Source: Candidatus Saccharimonadota bacterium (GTDB taxonomy: Bacteria > Patescibacteriota > Saccharimonadia > Saccharimonadales > Saccharimonadaceae). From it: 64,000 bases of DNA. The stretch is taken from assembly GCA_900555265.1 (NCBI GenBank), contig UNSL01000001.1, positions 191,214 to 255,213 on the forward strand, read 5' to 3'. The position numbers and the translations under genes are program-made. Every line of letters starts with the position of its first letter. The stretch's first letter is position 1. Positions 55,328-63,730 of this stretch are shown here, piece after piece. The notes under the pieces were generated by a model. It was given only the letters and a program-made list of their open reading frames with translations. It made no database searches and was not told where the DNA came from.

Positions 55328-55347
55328 TATTGAAGTATGCAAATATT

Positions 55348-56499
55348 TTACACAAGCTTTACAGATCTAGAAGGAACAGATACCGAAACAGACCGAGATG
55401 GTATAGAAAATCCATCTACCGATCGAGACAAAGATCTTCTTATTGGCACAGGTTTTGAGACTGTTTTCTTCGGAATAACCACCTTCTTATTTACTACTGG
55501 AGATGGTTTTTCTGTCTTCATTGCCACAAATCCATCAAGCGAGCGACGATTAACTAATGCGCGATTCGACACTGGGTTCTTCACTAGAATTGGCGTCTCT
55601 GGCTCGGAACAAATAGACGCCTTCTTCGCCCCCACAGGACAAGGTTTGATATCTTTTGCAGTATGCTTTGCCGACTCATTACCTACGGCGACCGAACGAA
55701 TCAACAAACCGTCTTTCGATTTTTTATCTGCTCGCTTACGGTTTTTCAATAGGATAATTACTATACCCACTTGATACATCACAATCATCGGAGCCGCTAA
55801 TAGCAATTGATTTACAGCATCTGGAGTTGGAGAGATAACCGCAGCAAACACCACAGACCAAAGAATAACATGCCGCTGACCAGACATTAACATCCGGGGA
55901 GTCATTGGCTTTATGCGATTTATGATTGTCATAAATAGCGGCAATTGAAATAACAATGCCCCGGCTAGCAAGTATGTCATTACAAACGAAAGATACGACT
56001 CAACCGTCAGCATAGGACTGATGTTTTTCAAGTCAAAACTAGTCAAGAATTGAATAGCTGCCGGCAACGCTAGAAAGTATGAGAAAGCAACGCCAACAGC
56101 TGCCAGCAATAAAGAACTTAGAGAATATCCAAGCACTCCTCGCAACGTCGTTTTCTCGACCGCAGGCATAACAAAGCGATATATATGATATAGCGCAACA
56201 GGTAGCGCCCCAATCATCGCAGCATAAATGCACACTTGTACAGCAAAATTAAAAGCACCCCCTGGCGTTAAATATACCAAAGATAGATTATTTCCAAGCG
56301 GCTTAAGCAATATCGCTACAATTTTATCGAAAAATGGATACACCGCCGCACCAGTTGCCAAAAAAGCAAGCGCAACAATAGCAAGTCGCCATTGCAACTC
56401 TCGGATATGATCCATAAATACTGGCGATGAATCAGAAACTTGTGACGAATTACTTGTCTTTCGCTTCGCCGGATTGCGATGCACTACTCTTTTCATCAT
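55348..56499 (-). CDS. tatC: Twin-arginine translocase subunit TatC, with long C-terminal tail
   Basis: 383 aa. MDHIRELQWR starts the conserved core (about residue 29) and six membrane helices follow to about residue 250, with SPTPD in the last loop. After the core there are about 130 cytoplasmic residues, basic and Ser-rich, holding repeated RRSLDGF/RRSLSRSVDGF elements; ordinary TatC ends at about 250-260. The ATG at 56499 overlaps the tatA end by 50 nt; the second ATG, or one at 56415, is possible. Confidence 0.88.
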   Translation of the reverse strand: MMKRVVHRNPAKRKTSNSSQVSDSSPVFMDHIRELQWRLAIVALAFLATGAAVYPFFDKIVAILLKPLGNNLSLVYLTPGGAFNFAVQVCIYAAMIGALPVALYHIYRFVMPAVEKTTLRGVLGYSLSSLLLAAVGVAFSYFLALPAAIQFLTSFDLKNISPMLTVESYLSFVMTYLLAGALLFQLPLFMTIINRIKPMTPRMLMSGQRHVILWSVVFAAVISPTPDAVNQLLLAAPMIVMYQVGIVIILLKNRKRADKKSKDGLLIRSVAVGNESAKHTAKDIKPCPVGAKKASICSEPETPILVKNPVSNRALVNRRSLDGFVAMKTEKPSPVVNKKVVIPKKTVSKPVPIRRSLSRSVDGFSIPSRSVSVSVPSRSVKLV

Positions 56500-56635
56500 C
56501 CTCCTTGAACGCTGTCTTTAGCTCTCTTGCCGATGAACCGATACTTCGCGCCAACTCAGGCAATCTTTTTGCACCAAACAATATAAGTAAAATAACTAGT
56601 ATTACAACCAGCTCCGGAACGCCAATCTGCGGCAT
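56450..56635 (-). CDS. tatA: Twin-arginine translocase subunit TatA
   Basis: 61 aa. PQIGVPELVVILVILLILFGAKRLPELARSIGSSARELK is the family hallmark (membrane helix, FGxxRLPE hinge, amphipathic helix), followed by an acidic Ser-rich tail. AAGGGGG precedes the ATG. With TatC it makes a minimal TatA/C system, as in Gram-positives. Confidence 0.95.
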   Translation of the reverse strand: MPQIGVPELVVILVILLILFGAKRLPELARSIGSSARELKTAFKEDDEKSSASQSGEAKDK

Positions 56636-56660
56636 AACACATCCCCCTTGTTTTTATAGT

Positions 56661-56685
56661 ATTACTCCTCTATTATAGTAGTAAT
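56661..56685. promoter_or_regulatory. Inverted repeat in the divergent tatA / 92 aa gene promoter
   Basis: ATTACT (56661-56666) and AGTAAT (56680-56685) flank the divergent start region; the plus side leads to the gene at 56707. Confidence 0.35.
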
Positions 56686-56706
56686 GCTTATAAAATCAAT
56701 AGAGTC

Positions 56707-56985
56707 ATGATGAGTAATCGAATTATATTTCACAATTTTTCTGCCACTTATAACTGTAGTAGCTACGGCGCAGGCAGCTACACTAACGGCCAACCATGTA
56801 CTACTACTGGTCACCAAGAAAGCCATCAAGGAAGTAGCACTTCATATCAGACTGTTACACAATCTGGTAATCTTCTCGAGAACACCGGAGAATCTTTATT
56901 TATAGGTCTTGCAATCGGCATATCTCTGATCGTTATTGCAATTATTCTATTGATAAATAAAAAGCGCCACTCCAAAAACAAGTAG
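56707..56985 (+). CDS. Small surface protein with sorting-like C-terminus
   Basis: 92 aa. Short N-terminus with a C-x-S-Y-G-A-G-x-Y pattern and Thr/Ser-rich middle (CSSYGAGSYTNGQPCTTTGH), then LLENTGES, a membrane helix (about 62-84) and a basic end KKRHSKNK. The LxxTG-hydrophobic-basic layout is like a sortase sorting signal, but there is no clear signal peptide. The first or second ATG is possible. It is divergent from tatA. The last 30 nt also form the terminator of the convergent hrcA-grpE operon. Confidence 0.6.
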   Translation: MMSNRIIFHNFSATYNCSSYGAGSYTNGQPCTTTGHQESHQGSSTSYQTVTQSGNLLENTGESLFIGLAIGISLIVIAIILLINKKRHSKNK

Positions 56986-56988
56986 CGC
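56957..56988 (-). terminator. Terminator after grpE
   Basis: On the minus strand GCGCTACT pairs with AGTGGCGC (one T-G) and is followed by TTTTTATT. It overlaps the 3' end of the convergent 92 aa gene. Confidence 0.75.
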
Positions 56989-57011
56989 ACTTATTTCATT
57001 ATAAACGTCTA

Positions 57012-57476
57012 TTACTGACGAGTGACTTTCACCATTGCGTCGCGAATAACTGAACCGTTCAAAGTATAGCCGGCGCGAAGCTCCTCGGCAACAACTTCCT
57101 TATCACCATCCGTTGATTCGTCAAATTGAACAGCCTGATGAAATTCAGGATTAAACAAAGTTCCGGGTTTGGCGTCAATTTTCTCCAGACCAATCTCCTT
57201 CAATTGCTTGTCAAGTTGCTTGCTCAGACCAGCCACACCCTTAACCCACGCATTATCTTGAAGTTCCTCTGGGACGTTGGCGACAGCTCGCTCAATTGTA
57301 TCAATAACTGGCAATAATTTCATCGCCGACTTAGTTTGGCCCAACTCGTGCGCTGATTGCTTTTCTGCATCCACGCGCTTACGATAATTCTCAAAATCCG
57401 CTCGAGTCCGCTGCAAATCCGACGTCAGCTCAGCAATTTCTTTTTCTAAATCTTCAGCTTTTTTATTCTTCATCAT
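57012..57476 (-). CDS. grpE: Nucleotide exchange factor GrpE
   Basis: 154 aa. Coiled coil (KKAEDLEKEIAELTSDLQRT) and the GrpE signature YTLNGSVIRDAMVKV with LFNPEFHQAVQ. Third gene of the hrcA operon, whose ATG overlaps the preceding small gene by 4 nt. GGAGG lies in the end of that gene. Confidence 0.95.
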   Translation of the reverse strand: MMKNKKAEDLEKEIAELTSDLQRTRADFENYRKRVDAEKQSAHELGQTKSAMKLLPVIDTIERAVANVPEELQDNAWVKGVAGLSKQLDKQLKEIGLEKIDAKPGTLFNPEFHQAVQFDESTDGDKEVVAEELRAGYTLNGSVIRDAMVKVTRQ

Positions 57477-57634
57477 TTTTTCCTCCTTTTAAATGGCAAG
57501 ACCGGATCAACACCAGCCGTAACAGACTCAAAGGCTAAAATACAAATCGCTCCAATAATAAATATTATTACTGAAATTATTACAATCAGCCACGCCGGCA
57601 AACCACTTAATAATCCACCAATCCATTCAGCCAT
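57473..57634 (-). CDS. 53 aa membrane protein between hrcA and grpE
   Basis: A short frame from ATG (57632-57634) to TGA (57473-57475), read by hand because it is too short for common gene finders. It has one strong membrane helix (residues about 13-36) and the end FKRRKK. It overlaps hrcA by TAATG and grpE by ATGA, so it is tightly packed in the operon, and a GGAGG for grpE is inside it. Not recognised; its place implies heat-shock control. Confidence 0.7.
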   Translation of the reverse strand: MAEWIGGLLSGLPAWLIVIISVIIFIIGAICILAFESVTAGVDPVLPFKRRKK

Positions 57635-58344
57635 TACAATACCTCCTCTAGCATCGCGCCCGTACGACGCACCAGCTCCATCGTTCGACGATAATTTTGT
57701 CGCGTCGGACCAATCACACCGATGTAATTATCGCCACCAGACGATGACTTAAATTTACTTATAATCAACGTAGCGCCACTGCTTTTACCAATTGGGTTTT
57801 CGCTACCAATAAACACATTTAACGGTTCGTCCGGCGCCGCTTCACGAAGCCACGGCTCGATATTGTCAATCAATTTAGCAACCGCCTGAACGTGATCGCC
57901 ATCACCAAACTCTGGCTGACTGAACAACTGAGTCATTCCGTTCATATACAAACTCGAACCAAATGACGCAAAACCAAAATTGCCAGTCATTTCCACCAAA
58001 CCGTCAACCGCTCGACGAATCGCTTTGTCTGAAGTATCAACATTTGAATTGACGTGCGCCTCAATTGCCTTCGTGCTACTATCAATACCGCTCGGCAATT
58101 CCGTCATTTGCGCCGCCGTAATTCCATTGACATAAAAACGATATCCCTTATCTGTCGGAATTCGACCTGCGCTCGTGTGGGGCGCCTCAATAAATCCCAT
58201 CTCCTCAAGCTTCGCCATCTCGCTGCGAATCGTGGCGCTACTCACGCCAAACAGTTTGGCTAGCGTTACACTACCAACTGGCGCCGCAATTTCAGCGTAT
58301 TGCTCAATAATGGCGACAAGGATTGCTTGTTGACGTTCGGTCAT
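57634..58344 (-). CDS. hrcA: Heat-inducible repressor HrcA, short form
   Basis: 236 aa; HrcA is usually about 330-350 aa. The N-terminal winged helix is clear ([70 protein letters not shown], given only in part). The middle and last parts keep [17 protein letters not shown]. The ATG at 58344 follows TATAAT at 6 nt, and a CIRCE lies just upstream. Confidence 0.92.
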   Translation of the reverse strand: MTERQQAILVAIIEQYAEIAAPVGSVTLAKLFGVSSATIRSEMAKLEEMGFIEAPHTSAGRIPTDKGYRFYVNGITAAQMTELPSGIDSSTKAIEAHVNSNVDTSDKAIRRAVDGLVEMTGNFGFASFGSSLYMNGMTQLFSQPEFGDGDHVQAVAKLIDNIEPWLREAAPDEPLNVFIGSENPIGKSSGATLIISKFKSSSGGDNYIGVIGPTRQNYRRTMELVRRTGAMLEEVL

Positions 58345-58364
58345 AGTCCAATTATATCGCAAAT

Positions 58365-58391
58365 CTAGCACTCATACAAGCAGAGTGCCAA
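58365..58391. promoter_or_regulatory. CIRCE upstream of hrcA
   Basis: CTAGCACTC-N9-GAGTGCCAA. On the minus strand its spacer holds TTGTAT, 17 bp before the TATAAT of hrcA, so HrcA would control its own operon. Confidence 0.85.
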
Positions 58392-58394
58392 GCC

Positions 58395-59762
58395 TTATCG
58401 TCTTTCCGTAAAGTAGCGCGCTGCATCTGAAGAAAACAACATCATGATCATAATATGCACGCCAATTGAGATCAAAAGCAACATAATCGACGCATTAATT
58501 CGCCCAATTGTCACGGATAAAGATTCGGTAACAATAGCTAATGTTGCCACAGAAAGCAGCGAGATTCGCGCCCGATTACTTCCTCGAAGTAGCAGCCCAA
58601 CCAACACGATTTCCGCCACGACCAACAGCATATTCAAGCCAGCCATCATTGACAACATGGTATTCGCGGCATTTATATCAATTCCGTCAATATTCGCAAC
58701 TTGCACTAAAGTCGTCGGCCAGCTAGAAAAGTCCACCAACATTTGCCCAATTGTGAACAACGACGCCAGAATCATCAGTCCGCCGCCAATTAAAATCTGC
58801 GGTGGTCGGCGGCCCCAAAGCTCTTCCAATAAGGTTTCGTGATTTCGCGGATGACGATCATAAATTGTGCCGTCCATAATCACCCCGAGCCGCGTTGAAG
58901 CCGTGACATTATCGTCAGTCTTTATCCGACCGACTTCCAAAATCGGCAAATCGCCATCAGTGCGAATAGCATCTCCGAAACCGTTGCGCGAATGATAGCC
59001 TGTTGAAAAATCCTTTAATATCGTCACTCTAACATTTTTATTGTTACTTTTAACCGACTCAATAATATAATCTCGTTCAATATCAATATTCTCGTCAATT
59101 TTATGCGTGAACTGGAAAGTAAACAAAGAAAAGCCGACGCTCTTATCATACGTACCAGCCGCCAACCAATCAACTCGATGACCGCCAGGAAGAAGCCAGC
59201 CAGTTGGGCATCGCCAGAACCTAACATGATGACGGCGCCTTGGATTGCCGTCAACTTCCTGCTGATAAGCAAAGTCCTGCCGTCTGCCAAACAAAAATGC
59301 GGGCGACACTGGCGCATTTGGATAACTACGACCACTCAGTACCGTAAGCACCATTTTCCAAGCCGACCTCGGAGTTATGTCATCCGCCAAAACCCAGCCA
59401 GCCTCAGTCATTGCCTTATGGAGCTTTTCTTCCGAGCCACGCACACTCAAATTGACAGGGTCGCTTAATACTCCGTCCGCTGTTCGCGTCCTGCCGATAA
59501 AATAATTCGGCACGTACATATTGCTCAAAATTCGATGAAGCCTAGGCAGCGCCAAATACGCCACAATTATCCACACGACAAAAAACAAGCCAACCAGCCA
59601 CCAGCCGCCCGTCGCCCAACCTTCTCTAAGCACTAACCACGCCAACCAAAACGACGCCAAACCTGCAAAGATAAAGAAGGATTGGTCTAACAATGTAGTC
59701 AAGGCCTTCGAGGAACGATCTTGCCTGGCTGCTATTTTTTTTGGAGTTTTTACTGAACTCAT
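58395..59762 (-). CDS. LssY-domain membrane protein
   Basis: 455 aa. Two N-terminal membrane helices, an LssY-C-type domain (about 95-290; PAFLFGRRQDFAYQQ, RRRHHVRFWRCP, DWLAAGTYDKSVG), then more helices to the end. LssY was first named near a Legionella type I secretion gene set; its role is unknown. TATAAT is 6 nt before the ATG and the start overlaps gmk by 4 nt. Confidence 0.75.
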   Translation of the reverse strand: MSSVKTPKKIAARQDRSSKALTTLLDQSFFIFAGLASFWLAWLVLREGWATGGWWLVGLFFVVWIIVAYLALPRLHRILSNMYVPNYFIGRTRTADGVLSDPVNLSVRGSEEKLHKAMTEAGWVLADDITPRSAWKMVLTVLSGRSYPNAPVSPAFLFGRRQDFAYQQEVDGNPRRRHHVRFWRCPTGWLLPGGHRVDWLAAGTYDKSVGFSLFTFQFTHKIDENIDIERDYIIESVKSNNKNVRVTILKDFSTGYHSRNGFGDAIRTDGDLPILEVGRIKTDDNVTASTRLGVIMDGTIYDRHPRNHETLLEELWGRRPPQILIGGGLMILASLFTIGQMLVDFSSWPTTLVQVANIDGIDINAANTMLSMMAGLNMLLVVAEIVLVGLLLRGSNRARISLLSVATLAIVTESLSVTIGRINASIMLLLISIGVHIMIMMLFSSDAARYFTERR

Positions 59763-60469
59763 AGATTAATTATATCATTGAGGAGATTTCGAGCTACCAA
59801 ACGCGCCTCGTCATCCTGACGCTTAAACACGTCGCCGCGCAAAATAATTTCCTCGGTCACTCGAATTGCCCGCTCCAAATCGTCATTAATAATCACGTGA
59901 TAATACGGAACTTCAAGCGCGTAAGCCAACTCTTTTATCGCCGAGGCATGACGCTTCGGCCACTCCGCCTGAAAATCTTCTTCGGTTGCGTAACGCTTTT
60001 TTAATCGCTCAATCCAAGTTTGACTATTTGGCGGCACAATGAAAATCGCAATGCTATCTGGCGCCAGTCGCTCATATTCCTCCACGCCCTGAACGTCAAT
60101 GTCAGTGATTGCCACGCGGTTCTGATCATGCGCTAATTTCAGCTCAGCCACCGACGTCCCATAAACTGTACCGTGAACAAACTTTGCCTCAATGAATTCA
60201 TTATTTTGTAGCATATTTTCGGCAGTTTGCGAATCAATAAAATGATAGTCAATTCCATCCTGCTCGGCGCATCCGTTATTTGTACGCGGCGCGCGCGTAG
60301 TGTGAGAAACAATATCGCGAAACTCTGTAGACTTCAGTAATTGTTTTTTTATCGTGTCTTTGCCCGCACCAGAAATTCCCGCGAGCAGCGCAATTTTCGT
60401 ACTTTTAACCAACTCAATTGTCGACTCGGTTGGCTGATAATTTGTAATAAAATCTTCAATACTTGGCAT
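59759..60469 (-). CDS. gmk: Guanylate kinase
   Basis: 236 aa. Walker A LAGISGAGKDTIKK, SHTTRAPRTN, DYHFID and FVHGTVYGTS, plus the lid region TEEDFQAEWPKRHASAI. Slightly long for the family (about 205) because of an N-terminal extension. Converts GMP to GDP. Confidence 0.9.
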   Translation of the reverse strand: MPSIEDFITNYQPTESTIELVKSTKIALLAGISGAGKDTIKKQLLKSTEFRDIVSHTTRAPRTNNGCAEQDGIDYHFIDSQTAENMLQNNEFIEAKFVHGTVYGTSVAELKLAHDQNRVAITDIDVQGVEEYERLAPDSIAIFIVPPNSQTWIERLKKRYATEEDFQAEWPKRHASAIKELAYALEVPYYHVIINDDLERAIRVTEEIILRGDVFKRQDDEARLVARNLLNDIINL

Positions 60470-60478
60470 AATATTTAC

Positions 60479-60937
60479 CTATAATAACTCATCAAGTACA
60501 GATTGCCAATTGGGAAATTCAGAACTTCCAAAACGAATAAGCCGACCAGAAAACTCGCCCGCGCCATTCGCCGTCCGATCGTCAATCAAAATATCGCCTC
60601 GACTCAAATTCTTTGCTGACGAAAAAATAACCTTACGGAAGAAAACGTTATCCGAACCTTCGCCGCCAAAATACTTTTTCACCCACGCCAACTTATCACC
60701 CAAAGCCGTCGGATTTTCCCACGGAGAAGAAGATAAAATATATAAATCGTATTTGTCTTTCAGGGCATAAACCGCTTCGATAGCTCCAGGCACGGGTTCC
60801 ATTAAAGAAAAAATTCCTGGAATATTATCGTGCTGACCAGTAAACTCATCAATCAACTCGGGCGATATCTTCGTTAAAGCAGATTTGAAATCCGCCAAAA
60901 CGCCATCCATATCAATATAAACAATAGGTTTTTCCAT
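60479..60937 (-). CDS. 5'(3')-deoxyribonucleotidase (HAD family)
   Basis: 152 aa. IDMDGVLADF holds the HAD nucleophile, LSSSPWENP the second motif and DILIDDRTANGAGEF the metal site. The layout matches 5'-nucleotidases of the NT5C type. It sits between gmk and the lepA remnant, and a nucleotide-pool role is likely. Confidence 0.88.
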   Translation of the reverse strand: MEKPIVYIDMDGVLADFKSALTKISPELIDEFTGQHDNIPGIFSLMEPVPGAIEAVYALKDKYDLYILSSSPWENPTALGDKLAWVKKYFGGEGSDNVFFRKVIFSSAKNLSRGDILIDDRTANGAGEFSGRLIRFGSSEFPNWQSVLDELL

Positions 60938-60939
60938 AA

Positions 60940-61902
60940 CTAATCCCTTTTTAGCATCACCATAAATGCTTCGCTCGGTATGTCGACTTTACCAAAGCGT
61001 TTCATTCGTTTTTTACCGCGCGCTTGCTTGGCGAGAAGCTTCTTTTTACGACTGACATCGCCGCCGTAAAGATAGCCCGTAACGTCTTTTCGGTAAGCGC
61101 CGATGTTTTCCCTGGCAATAAATTTACCGCCAATTGCCGCTTGCAACGAAACCTCAAAACTCTGACGCGGCACAACTTCCTTCAATTTCTTAACAATCTC
61201 ACGCCCCAAATGTTGCGATTCCGACCGATGACACATTACGCTCAACGAATCAACCATTTCGCCCGCCACATAAAAATCGACGCGCACCAAATCTTCCACT
61301 TGATAATCTGCCAACTCATAATTAAACGAACCGTAGCCGCTGGTAATAGATTTCAATTGGTCATAAAAATCCGTCAACAAATTCGCAAGTGGCGCCGCAA
61401 ATGAAATCAACGCCCGCTCGTCGATGTAACTCAGGTTTTTCTGGCGACCGCGCTTACCCACGATCAACTGAATCACCGCACCGATGTAATCCTGCGGCAC
61501 AACAATTTCGCCATCAATCCATGGCTCGCGAATCTCTTTTATTTGCGCTGGGTCGGGCAATTCACTGGCGGATTTAATATCCAACTCCTCGCCATTCGTC
61601 AAACTAACTTGATAATCAGTACTCGGATTCGTAACAATCAAATCCAAATTATATTCACGCTCTAGTCGCTCGCGAATAATATCCATGTGCAGCAATCCCA
61701 AAAATCCAATTCGCACACCATAGCCCAAAACCGGCGAATTCTCCGGCTCGAATTGCAGCGCCGAATCGCTCAGGCTCAACTTTTCAATTGCCTCTTTCAA
61801 GTCGTTATAGCCTTCGTTGGACACCGGGAAAAAACCCGCATAAACAAACGGCTTAACTTCTTTATAACCTGGAAGTGGTTTGACGGTAATTTCTTTGATC
61901 AT
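60940..61902 (-). CDS. lepA: Elongation factor 4 (LepA), C-terminal part only
   Basis: 320 aa. It matches LepA from PLPGYKEVKPFVYAGFFPVS onward, ending with the LepA-specific YGGDVSRKKKLLAKQARGKKRMK. The N-terminal GTPase domain (about 280 residues) is missing, so it cannot be a full elongation factor. An ATG follows GAGG closely, with TATAAT 13 nt before, so this part may still be made. See the lepA fragment upstream. Confidence 0.85.
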   Translation of the reverse strand: MIKEITVKPLPGYKEVKPFVYAGFFPVSNEGYNDLKEAIEKLSLSDSALQFEPENSPVLGYGVRIGFLGLLHMDIIRERLEREYNLDLIVTNPSTDYQVSLTNGEELDIKSASELPDPAQIKEIREPWIDGEIVVPQDYIGAVIQLIVGKRGRQKNLSYIDERALISFAAPLANLLTDFYDQLKSITSGYGSFNYELADYQVEDLVRVDFYVAGEMVDSLSVMCHRSESQHLGREIVKKLKEVVPRQSFEVSLQAAIGGKFIARENIGAYRKDVTGYLYGGDVSRKKKLLAKQARGKKRMKRFGKVDIPSEAFMVMLKRD

Positions 61903-61997
61903 ATCCTCGGTAGATATTATACCATTTTTATTATGGAGAAAGATCGTCTTCCGGTATGCAGTTTCGTATTTTGCTAATTGCAGGATATACTTTTTCG

Positions 61998-62579
61998 CTA
62001 ACGTCTAGCTCTATTTTTTCGCGAAAACAACTGATGATCCACTATTGCCCATGCCGCCAGCATAGCATAATTAGTAATATTGCCCGCGTCAATCATGCCC
62101 TGTATATCAGTAATCGGCAACCACTGCGAAATAATCTGCTCTGCGTCGTCCGGCTGATGCTGATAATCTACTCCAGCATATTCCCCGTAGACCACGTGGA
62201 GTTTGGCGTCAGTACGACGGTTGTCAGGATAGAACCATCCACATTCTTGCAAATTATTCATAGCGACACCAGACTCCTCGGCCAACTCTCGCCGCGCAGC
62301 TACACAAGCGTCCTCGCCCGCCTCAATTTTGCCACCCGGTAGCTGATATAATACCTCATCCACAGGATAAGAATATTCTTGCTGCACAAGGATAGTGTCG
62401 CCACGACGACACACTACAACTACTCCGCCATACCCACAATAAGGGTAGTGGATATAGCTAATTATATTACCATTAGGCAATTTTACCATGTCTTCCACTA
62501 CAGTTAATCGAGAATATTCGAATATAGTATGCGACGATATAGTGCGCCATTTACTAAGGATATTTTCTTTTGAGGTCAT
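61998..62579 (-). CDS. Nudix hydrolase (ADP-ribose pyrophosphatase-like)
   Basis: 193 aa with a full Nudix box (GGKIEAGEDACVAARRELAEESGV) and YQLPGG before it, as in ADP-ribose and nucleoside-diphosphate-sugar hydrolases. It lies between the truncated lepA and a second lepA remnant, so it is probably an inserted gene. TTGAAC near the ATG is not a clear promoter. Confidence 0.88.
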   Translation of the reverse strand: MTSKENILSKWRTISSHTIFEYSRLTVVEDMVKLPNGNIISYIHYPYCGYGGVVVVCRRGDTILVQQEYSYPVDEVLYQLPGGKIEAGEDACVAARRELAEESGVAMNNLQECGWFYPDNRRTDAKLHVVYGEYAGVDYQHQPDDAEQIISQWLPITDIQGMIDAGNITNYAMLAAWAIVDHQLFSRKNRARR

Positions 62580-62603
62580 AGTTCAATTAAGGCTTTTATA
62601 TTT

Positions 62604-62693
62604 TTACCCACCATAGCCCAAAACCGACGAATTTTCTGGCTCGAATTGCAACGCCGAATCGCTCAGGCTCAACTTTTCAATTACCTTAGACAT
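62604..62693 (-). pseudogene. lepA: Duplicated lepA fragment
   Basis: 62609-62685 matches 61716-61792 inside the truncated lepA at about 72 of 77 positions, in the same orientation. Translation from an ATG at 62691-62693 gives 29 aa, in frame with LepA (EKLSLSDSALQFEPENS), then a stop at 62604-62606. It is probably a relic of a duplication around the Nudix gene. Confidence 0.8.
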
Positions 62694-62772
62694 TCACTAA
62701 CAATTATACCATTCTTTACAACTAGACAGTTCTGTTAGACGCGCATTGCCATTATATTGGCAGGTTTTGTGG

Positions 62773-63324
62773 CTATGGAATATACGAAGTATGTACATCA
62801 ACCTGCTTTGAAGGAGATTTTAAAGGATACAAGAACGGCAATTCTCTATTTGGCACAATATCATAAAATCTTTGATATTGCTCGCCCTCGAATTCTTCTT
62901 CGTTTCCTTCACAGAAATGTAACTGAGGATGTTTTCTTGATATTCCGACTCGTTGCACCAATAGTCCAGCACGGGACCAATATTCCGAAGTTGTGTCGGC
63001 TTCCAACCCATATCTAGCCAGAAGTAAAGCAATAACAGGTTTATGTATTTTTGAAGTTTCTCCCGGGTGAAGTCCCAATTCAGGAATTGCTGTTTCAAAG
63101 AAGTATGACAATATTGACGTACCCGCCTTATATTCGTCTGGAGCATTCTTAAACAGCATACCCGCAAAACAAGCCTTTCTGCCAACTTCTCTATAGCCAA
63201 GACGAGCTATGGGTTTTTCTGGATTATCTCCAAAAACTATTCTCTTCACTCCAGAAGGAGCCGTCACTTCGTTTGCAACAAGGCAAGCTCCATTGGCAAA
63301 TCTAATTGGTGGCAAATCGCTCAT
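62773..63324 (-). CDS. Hypothetical protein, 183 aa
   Basis: Not recognised. It has no membrane helix or signal peptide, and two Cys (FANGACLV; RKACFAG). AIPELGLHPGETSKIHKPV and ALLLARYGLEADTTSEYW may be helical. No close neighbours share its orientation tightly (gap of 91 bp to mazG-like). Confidence 0.5.
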   Translation of the reverse strand: MSDLPPIRFANGACLVANEVTAPSGVKRIVFGDNPEKPIARLGYREVGRKACFAGMLFKNAPDEYKAGTSILSYFFETAIPELGLHPGETSKIHKPVIALLLARYGLEADTTSEYWSRAGLLVQRVGISRKHPQLHFCEGNEEEFEGEQYQRFYDIVPNRELPFLYPLKSPSKQVDVHTSYIP

Positions 63325-63415
63325 CTTAATTAAAATATCTCCCCAGTGTTACTGTATTACCAACCCGCGCATTTTATTATCTTATCTAATCTGCACTTTT
63401 CAATACTAGTATATA

Positions 63416-63730
63416 CTATTTCCACTGTCGCGTCTGGTTGATCTTGTGCTTCTCAAAATACACTTCCGCCAAATTGACGTCAAACCGATTTGCCAATTCC
63501 ATCAAATAGTTCAGCACGTCCGCAAACTCCTCGCGCAGATTGTCATGATTGTCAGGTTTTTTCTCATCCTTAAATCCTGTCTCTTTGCGAACTGCTTTTG
63601 CCAGCTCGCCAACTTCCTCAGTAAACAATAAGAATACTTCAGTGACAGAATTTTTATCCCATCCCTTTTCTTTACATGTTTGATCGAGGTGTTTTTGTAA
63701 TTCAGTTAAGCTGATTGTTTGTGGATTCAT
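63416..63730 (-). CDS. MazG-like nucleotide pyrophosphohydrolase
   Basis: 104 aa. The all-alpha NTP-PPase motif is seen: LLFTEEVGELAKAV (EExxE) and LREEFADVLNYLMELA (EExxD). It would remove non-standard or excess (d)NTPs. An AAGGAAAA precedes the ATG. Likely to work with the Nudix and 5'-nucleotidase genes in nucleotide-pool control. Confidence 0.88.
   Translation of the reverse strand: MNPQTISLTELQKHLDQTCKEKGWDKNSVTEVFLLFTEEVGELAKAVRKETGFKDEKKPDNHDNLREEFADVLNYLMELANRFDVNLAEVYFEKHKINQTRQWK

Noticed and set aside
61903..61997. Missing LepA GTPase domain hidden by a frameshift upstream
   Set aside because: The 95 bp before the gene has no LepA-like frame, and the next gene is a complete Nudix hydrolase.
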